DNA of 64,000 nt from Nageia nagi (taxonomy: Eukaryota; Pinophyta): the NCBI GenBank assembly GCA_050084985.1, contig JBITNC010000001.1, positions 127,286,001 to 127,350,000 on the forward strand, read 5' to 3'. This document shows positions 57,561-64,000 of this stretch, piece by piece; positions within the stretch are counted from its first letter, which is position 1; each line of letters starts with the position of its first letter. The notes beneath the pieces were generated by a model that was not told the origin of the DNA, made no database searches, and saw only the letters and a list, made by a program, of their open reading frames with translations. The position numbers and the translations under genes are program-made.

Positions 57561-58023
57561 GCTCTATTTTGTAATAATAATCAACACATATTCTATATAC
57601 AATAGGTGACTATAAATGTTTTAGTATGGCATCTTCGTGATGACTTATAGTGCACCATTGATAAGTTCATGATGGCATTTGTGTGATTCATATATCTTTA
57701 TTGATATGAATATGATGCATCTAATTGATCTTCTTATTTGAGCTACTAATGAATTATAGTTTATTTTGAGATTACAGGTTACTTACCTCAGGTATGCAAG
57801 CTCTTAGAGACTCTTCATGGCTTCCAGTTGGATGACTATTTTATGTACATTAAAACTGGTTATGGTTAATGATTGTATTTGGCAAAGTAGTGAGTATCAA
57901 AATAGATCTATCTTACTTCAAAAATATGTAAAAATTTCTCATGTTTATTGTATCTATTTGGAGGAAAACTCTTTTACTTTCTCTTCTTCTTCTCTCTTAC
58001 TCGCTTTATCCTAATATTGCATT

Positions 58024-58032
58024 AAGGGGGAG
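58024..58032 (+). promoter_or_regulatory. Polypurine tract of copia D
   Basis: AAGGGGGAG directly before the 3' LTR, the priming site for second-strand DNA synthesis; same as in copy A. Confidence 0.8.
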
Positions 58033-58537
58033 TGTTGGAATGTATAATGCATTATTGTAAAGGTAGTATTAAATCTTCTATGTAAATTCACTAATACTTA
58101 AGGGTATCATTTGATACCTTAAGTATTTAAGTGAATATGATAATGTAACTTATCCTACACTCCATGTCATGAGCATGCCCCTTGGGTAAAAGGATGTGCA
58201 TGTCATGCTTTTGTACATTGGATAAAAGAGTGATCCAAAGAGGAATTTTGGCCTATAAATATAAGGCTCCCTCTTTGTGATCATACACCAATTGTAGAGT
58301 AAAGTTATGCTATAGGATAGAAGTGTAGGAATTGAGATTAGAAGGATTATAAGAGAGTTGTATTTGTGATTAAAGTAAAAATCTAGTTAATGGATGTACT
58401 CCTAGTTGGAGGAACCATTTTACATCTTGAGTTACTTTATGAAATTGTCTTATGTGTGAGTTTATTAGATGTGAATTTGAGAGCTTTCATGTGATCTTGG
58501 TAGATTATGAATCACCTTATTAGTGTTATTTCCTTCA
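58033..58537 (+). repeat. 3' LTR of copia D
   Basis: 505 bases, TGTTGGAATG to TTCCTTCA, palindrome near 58094-58128; followed by the duplicated TGTTG. Confidence 0.95.
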
Positions 58538-59310
58538 TGTTGGTGGGTTGAAACTAGAGGTGTTGATCAATTAGATCAATAGCCTAGAAAAATATTTTAA
58601 ATGGAGTAACCTTGCTGAGGAGAAGAAGTTTATACTTGTTTGCACAAAATTTAAGAGACATGCATTGATTTGGTGGGATTATTTAGAAGCTACACGATAG
58701 AGGAACAGAAAGTAAAAGACCAAAGTTTGGACAAAGATGAAAAAGAAGTTACAAGAAAATGTTATACCTATAGACTACTCCCAAAATCTCTTTCTTAGAT
58801 TTTAGAACCTCTGATAGAAGGTTCAAAGCCTTGAATACTATACTAATGAATTCTATAAGGTATCCATTTAAGTGGATCATAATGAGATGGAGAATCAAAA
58901 GGCTACCAAGTATGTAAATGGACTCAATTTTTCTATCCAATATGAGATGAGCATGCATCACACTCTTACAATAGAGGATGCATGTCAAATGACCCTCAAG
59001 GTAGAGGAGAAACTGAAAAAGGGTTAATATAGGGGATAAGAAGGTATTCACATCCTCTTTAATTTGGAGTCAAGATGGATCTAATTTTCCCAAGGGATAA
59101 TTCTTCGTACCTACTAAACAAGAAGAATATGGGCAACATCTTAGAGGAAGGGGATACCAATGAGGAAGAGGTTATAATAGTGGACGAAGTGGGAATGATC
59201 CAAGGAGGTATACCTATTATGGATGTGGTGAGAAGGGGCACAAAGCATGTGAGTGTCCCCAATGCAATGTTTAAGAAAGGGTCCAAGGAGGACAAGAAAG
59301 AGTCAATCTA
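58538..59310 (+). pseudogene. gypsy F gag, C-terminal part
   Basis: Continues the gag domain across copia D: GGLKLEVLIN, stop, INSLEKYFKW, then LAEEKKFILVCTKF and ALIWWDYLEATR. YTNEFYKVSI and TIEDACQMTLKVEEKLKKG follow. The zinc knuckle is at 59215-59256, where TAT replaces the first Cys codon (Y-x2-C-x4-H-x4-C). Several stops. Confidence 0.82.
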
Positions 59311-60060
59311 GTTGAGATGGAAGAGCAAGATGAGAAAGAAGTTATTGCTAACATGCAAGAAGCACTTATGATAAGGAGAACGTTGATTGTTTCTAAGAAA
59401 GAGATGGTGCAGAGCAAAGAGAAGGGGTAAATCATAGATGGTGATGACCTTTGGCTACAAATGAACATCTTTTGAACAAGGTGTACATCAAGAGGGAAGG
59501 TATGTAACATTATCATTGTTGGTGGTAGTTGTAAGAATATGGTGTCAAATATCATGGTTGATAAAATGAACCTAAAATATGAAAAGCATCCTTATCCATA
59601 TCATATTGGATGGGTTAAAAAGGGGAATGAGATAACATTAGATCAAAGGTGTTTAATTAAATGTTTAATGGAAGCACTTACAAGGATGAAGTGTGGTGTG
59701 ATGTGATCCTGATGGATGCATGTCACATTCTGTTGGGTAGATCTTGGAAGTACAATAGGGATGCTAACCATAATGGGAGAAAGAATACTCACATATTTTG
59801 GAATGATGGTGTAAAGGTAGTTCTTGTACCTATGAAATAGGATGGGTCGAGTGAGAGCTTGTTGACGATGAAGGAGTTTATTGCAGGGATCAAGGAACCT
59901 ACCTTTTGTTATTCTTTAACTGCTAGGAAGCTAGAAATAGAGAAGGTGGTTATGCCTAAAATAGCAACTATGTTGCTGAGAGAATATGAAAATATCACAC
60001 AAGAGGAGTTACCATATGGGTTGCCACCAAAGAAAGACATACAACATCACATGGATTTGA
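59311..60060 (+). pseudogene. gypsy F protease region (broken)
   Basis: NIFxTRCTSRGKVCNIII then VGGSCKNMVSNIMVDKM matches the gypsy aspartic-protease region, where D-G-G-S-C is usual; the Asp is Val here. YPYHIGWVKKGNEITL and HILLGR-like words follow in a second frame. The linker at 59859-60060 ends with the PYGLPPKKDIQHHMDLIP segment that normally leads into RT. Confidence 0.75.
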
Positions 60061-60640
60061 TTCCAAGATCAACAATCCCAAAATAGGTAGCTTATTGGTT
60101 GAAATCAACATAGAATGCAAAGTTGAGTAGGCAAGTGACAAAGTTGATAAAGAAGGGATTAGTAAGGGAGAGTATGAGTCCATGTGCAACTCCAGCATTG
60201 TTTACCCCAAAGAAATATGGTTCATCATGGATGTGTGTGGACAATAGAGCCATAAACAAGATCATAATAAAGTAATGGTATCCTATACCAAGATCAAATG
60301 ATATGATGGATGGATTGGTTGGAGCTAAATATTTCAATAAAATTGATCTACAAAGTGGCTATTACTAGATCAAAATTCAGGAAGGTGATGAATGGTAGAT
60401 AGCTTTTAAGACAAAAGTTGAGTTGTATGAGTGGATGCTAATGCCATTTGGGTTGTCTAATGCACCTAGTACATTTTTTTGATTGATGAATAGGGTACTA
60501 TGGGAATATAATGGTTAGTTCGTGGTTGTGTATTTTGATTTATAGTATAAATGAACAAGAGCATTTGTTACACCTGAAATTAGTGTTAGATGTTCCCAGG
60601 AGAGAGAAATTGTATGTCAACCTCAAGAAATATTCATGAT
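60061..60640 (+). pseudogene. gypsy F reverse transcriptase (broken)
   Basis: Gypsy RT in order: [43 protein letters not shown], [15 protein letters not shown], MPFGLSNAPSTF and VVVYFDL at about 60525, where YFDD is expected, so the catalytic motif is lost. Stops replace Gln and Trp codons. Confidence 0.85.
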
Positions 60641-61260
60641 AGTTTAGTATTTTTAGGATTTTTAATCTCAAAAGATGGCATGAGGATAGATGATGAGAAA
60701 TTGAAGACAATTCTGGAATGGCACCTTCCACCAACTATAACAAAAGTGAGGAGCTTTAATAGCCTAGCTACCTTTTACAAAAAGTTTATCAGGAACTTTT
60801 GTAATATAGTTGCCCCTATAATTGAGTGCATGAAGGGGAGGGATTTTATATAGACTAGGGAAGCAATAGAGAGTTTTGAACTCTTGAAGAAGAAGGTGTC
60901 AGAAGCCACTATTCTAGTGTTACCAGATTTAAGTAAGGTGTTTGAGTTTGATTATAATGCCTCATTTGTTGGAATTGATGGTGTATTGAGTTAAGAGGGA
61001 TGATGGAAGAAAGAATTATTCTACATATGATGTGGAGTTTTATTCAATTGTGCAAGCATTGCAACATTGGAGGTACTACTTAATCTCAAAGGAGTTTGTG
61101 TTATTTATTGATCATAAAGCATTGAGGTATGTCAACTCTCAAAAAAAGTTAAATAGTAGGCATGCCAAATGGGTTTTATTTTTGCAACAATATACATTTG
61201 TCATAAAACACAAGTCCTAAGGCAAACAAATTAAGGTTGTTGATGCATTGAGTAGGAGAG
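60641..61260 (+). pseudogene. gypsy F RT connection and RNase H (broken)
   Basis: FLGFLISKDGMRIDDEKL-type thumb sequence, FYKKFIRNFCNIVAPI, then RNase H with FEFDYNASFVGIDGVLS, MEFYSIVQALQHWRYYL and FIDHKALRYVNSQKKLN up to the usual VVDALSRR end. Frame changes near 60850 and 61000. Confidence 0.82.
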
Positions 61261-62580
61261 TAGTGTTGTTGACCATTATGGAGAATGAAATGGTAGGATT
61301 TGAAGGGATTAAATATCTGCATGAATTTGATGCAAATTTTAGAAATATCATGTAACAATGCAAAAGTACGGTTGAAGGTGAATCCCATACAATTTTTGAA
61401 GAGTATTTTTTTCAAAATGGTTACTTTTTTAAGGGTAATCGATTATGCATTCCTAATGGCTCTATGAGAGAGAACATCTTGTGGGAATTACATAGTGGGG
61501 ATTTGGTTGGTCCCTTTGAAGTAGCCAAAACTACCACTCTTGTATAGGAGAAGTATTATTGGTTGAAGATGAAAAGAGACCTAATTAGGTTTGTCTTTAG
61601 ATGCAAAGTATGTCAAATGGCTAAGAGTCATGTGCAAAATACAAGGTTGTATATGCCACTGTGGATTCCCATAAAATCATGGATCGATATGAGCATGGAT
61701 TTGATGTTGGGGTTACCCAAGGCACAAAGGGGTCAGGATTCAATTTTTGTTATGGTAGATAAATTTTTTAAATTGGTGGTGCATTTCATTTCTTACTGGA
61801 AAACTAATGATGCAACTAAGATTGCAGTCTTATTCTTTGATGAGGTTGTACAATTGCATGGTGTTCCAAAGACTATTACTTCTAATCTAAATACTAAGTT
61901 CTTAAGTCACTTTTGGAGGACATTGTGGAAGAAGTTGAACACTAGATTGTATTTCAGTAGTTCTTGCCACCCATATATTGATGGGTACATAGAAGTAGTG
62001 AACATAATCCTGGGAAACCTCTTATAGTGCATAGTTGGAAAAAGCCAAAATAATGGGATTTAGCCTTATCACACGCTGAATTTACATATAACAACTCAAT
62101 GGATAAGTCGATAGGTAAATCCCCTTTTCAAATTATTTATGGTCAAAATACTAGAGGTGTATTAGATTTGATTGAGTTACCAATTGGAGAACAATTTAGT
62201 GATGATGCATAAGCATTTGCTGAGCATATCTAGAAAGTTCAAGGGTCAGTGAAGGAAAAATTGCATAGTAGTAATGCTCATTATAAAGAGTTTGTTTATG
62301 CACATAGAAGGATGAAAGTCTTTGAAGAAGGTAATATGGTCATGGTTCATCTTAGGAAAGAAAGATTTCTTAAGGATACATATAACAAATTGAAACTTAA
62401 GAAAATTGGGCTATGTAGGATTTTGAAGAAGATGAATGATAAAACTTATAGAGTGGAGTTGCCTAATGAATTTGATAGTTCACCTATTTTTAATGTTTCT
62501 AATTTATTTCAGTATCTCAGTGTTTACAAGGATGGTGAATTATAGGGGATAGTAAACTGGGTATGAAAGATGCCTAAGAA
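61261..62580 (+). pseudogene. gypsy F integrase (broken)
   Basis: Zinc-binding region: LHSGDLVGPFEVAKT (second His is Pro) and CKVCQMAKS. Core: SMDLMLGLPKAQ (first Asp kept, about 61697), TSNLNTKFLSHFW (SDRDTKF expected; second catalytic Asp is Asn), and HPYIDGYIEVVN with Glu kept (about 61990). C-terminal domain 62249-62545: MVHLRKERF, LKKIGLCRILKKMNDKTY, FNVSNLFQYL. No chromodomain was seen. Stops at 62025 and in 62100-62240. Confidence 0.85.
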
Positions 62581-62606
62581 GAAAAAGGACAAAGTTACAT
62601 AAGTGC

Positions 62607-62823
62607 TTCCACTCTATAGGCGTTATCATTTATCTTCTTCAAAATCCTGCATGGCCCAATTTTCTTAAATTTCAATTTCTTATATGTCCCCTTAGGAAAT
62701 CTTTCTTTCCTAAGATAAACCATGCCCATATCACCTTTTTCAAACACTCTCATCCTTCTATGTGCATCAGTAGACTCTTTGTAGTGAGCATTACTACTCT
62801 GCAATTTGTCCTTCATTAACATC
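62607..62823 (-). pseudogene. Inverted copy of gypsy integrase C-terminal segment
   Basis: Minus strand reads [20 protein letters not shown] then [20 protein letters not shown] and [20 protein letters not shown], open throughout. It pairs with the plus-strand segment 62249-62461 of element F, which is clearly similar but more decayed. It is nearer the family consensus (GDMVMVxLRKERFP, [14 protein letters not shown]). The two arms (~210 bases each) are separated by about 145 bases. Its other parts are absent. Confidence 0.85.
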
Positions 62824-64000
62824 AATTATTTGAATTGTAGGTGGCTAATGTGACCTAAAACTTGATAAAGTATTCAAGAGATGACAAAGTGGTTCAAGAT
62901 GTATACAATGCATGCAAAAATATTAAATAAAGCATAAATAGAGATAGATGAGATAAAATGGAGAAAAAATATTCAATAATAAATAATTCATTCTATATTA
63001 TGTATGGATATGGTACAAGAATAATACAACTATAATTAATATAGGATTGTATGGTAGGTTGTATTTATTATGACATGTATATATGTATTTTCTTAGTTAG
63101 GACAAAATAATGGATATTTATATAATAAAATCTTTTTATTAAGGATGTGTAATGGGATAGAAATAATCCATTATGTATCATTATATAGTTGATTATTATA
63201 CTACAAGAATATAGTAAGATTTTGTCCTCTTTACTTGTGAACATCATTTTCAAAAGGCATATATGTAAATATACTAAAGAGATATATCATGCAATAGTTA
63301 GCCTTGTATAAATATTTTTGTTAATGATAGAATTATCAATGATTTGGTTTCTCATATTTTATGACTAATTTATTTAAATGAATTCATATGCCTAAAGGTA
63401 ACTAGAGAGTGTTAGTAATATTTAGGTATCATGTGATGAAAATAATTATTAGGTGAGGTGTCAACTAATGAATTCAACAATGATATAAACTAATGTTAGA
63501 ATTATAAAGGATGATAATTGGTGTTTGCATCATCAAGGATGATAAGATGATATTAATAGCCAAGTGGTAATCAATGAGAGTCATCATCAGATGATGAATA
63601 ATATGTTAGCTTTTGAATATGATAACATGTATGTTTTTACAACTAGTCATATTGGACTTAATTATGGAAGACAATATCATCTTCAATAATAACAACAATA
63701 TTCATATGAGATATCATTATCAATCAACTATTGGAGGAACATCATGGATGTCTAAACCAATGTTCTTTGAAGCATAAATCATACCTATATACAAAACTAG
63801 GGATGAAAATAATCTATCTACTTTTAGAACTATTATGACATGTCCTTAATCAATTCTATGGTAGTATTCTAGAAAAGAAAAATAGAAATTAACTTAATAA
63901 CAATAAATTATGAGCTAAAGGCTAATTCAATTTTAGAAGCAAACATTAAACAACTGATTATATCCTCACTTTTGAATTATTACTTAAATCTATTGAAATG
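62824..64000. other. AT-rich non-coding stretch
   Basis: No coding signal, LTR or RNA gene recognised on either strand. Short ATGATGAATAATATG-like words recur at 63500-63620 but form no clear array. Confidence 0.5.

Larger units (their letters stand above)
48997..58537 (+). mobile_element. Ty1/copia retrotransposon D (nested in gypsy F gag)
   Basis: Perfect 5-bp duplication TGTTG at 48992-48996 and 58538-58542. Two 505-base LTRs differ at about 28 positions by eye (5-6%). It is the most complete copy of the family, with leader, gag, pol, an expanded minisatellite and an intact polypurine tract. Joining its flanks restores the gag reading V-G-G-L-K of element F. Confidence 0.96.
47800..62580 (+). 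mobile_element. Ty3/gypsy retrotransposon F (decayed, interrupted by copia D)
   Basis: A primer site at 48627, gag (48682-48996 and 58543-59310), protease, RT, RNase H and integrase in gypsy order up to 62545 define the element. Its 5' LTR must end near 48621 (GTTCACA), but its start could not be placed because no 3' LTR survives; 47800 is a guess. The 3' end is replaced by an inverted integrase fragment. Confidence 0.75.

Overview
This window reads as nuclear DNA of a land plant, probably a seed plant with a large repeat-rich genome (perhaps a gymnosperm; inference only). It is AT-rich, carries no bacterial-style operons, and is dominated by old plant-type LTR retrotransposons and one Helitron. 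Their genes are broken by stops that mostly look like C-to-T / G-to-A decay at CAA, CAG, CGA and TGG codons. One cellular gene stands out: a GC-richer, intronless GH81 endo-1,3-beta-glucanase at 44505-46477, intact except for one single-base frameshift near 46075. No tRNA, rRNA or CRISPR array was seen.

Left two thirds (about 3.5-44 kb): a single Helitron-type transposon split by nested insertions. Its RPA70-like gene (about 3.72-5.43 kb) is followed by the Rep-helicase gene (from about 5.86 kb). A Ty1/copia element (A, 9485-17970) interrupts the helicase exactly within a conserved helicase motif. Forty bases later a Ty3/gypsy-like complex (B, 18011-41253) interrupts it again. The helicase resumes at 41254 and runs to about 42.12 kb. 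Both insertion sites show decayed 5-bp target duplications, and removing the inserts gives one continuous helicase reading. Inside B, a copia element (C, 25437-33903, duplication ACAAA) sits in the middle LTR and a truncated copia element (E, 37063-40245) sits in the second internal region.

B has three LTRs and a recognisable gag but no recognisable pol. On its antisense strand it carries a plant-mobile-domain (PMD) reading, seen in both internal copies. This is the most unusual unit here: a gag-only LTR element with an antisense cargo gene.

Right third (about 46.5-64 kb): after the GH81 gene lies a decayed autonomous Ty3/gypsy element (F; primer-binding site 48627, gag, protease, RT, RNase H, integrase to about 62.55 kb). 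Its gag is interrupted by copia element D (48997-58537, perfect TGTTG duplication). F loses its 3' end at an inverted copy of integrase C-terminal sequence (62607-62823).

Copia A, C, D and E are one family: LTRs of about 500 bp with a conserved palindrome and TATA box, an initiator-Met-tRNA primer site, a leader of about 2.6-3.4 kb with a hypervariable GC-richer stretch, gag, pol in copia order (PR-IN-RT-RH), and a 3' minisatellite before the polypurine tract. By-eye LTR divergences (C about 4%, D about 5-6%, A about 7%) suggest C is youngest and A oldest. All counts and alignments were made by eye.
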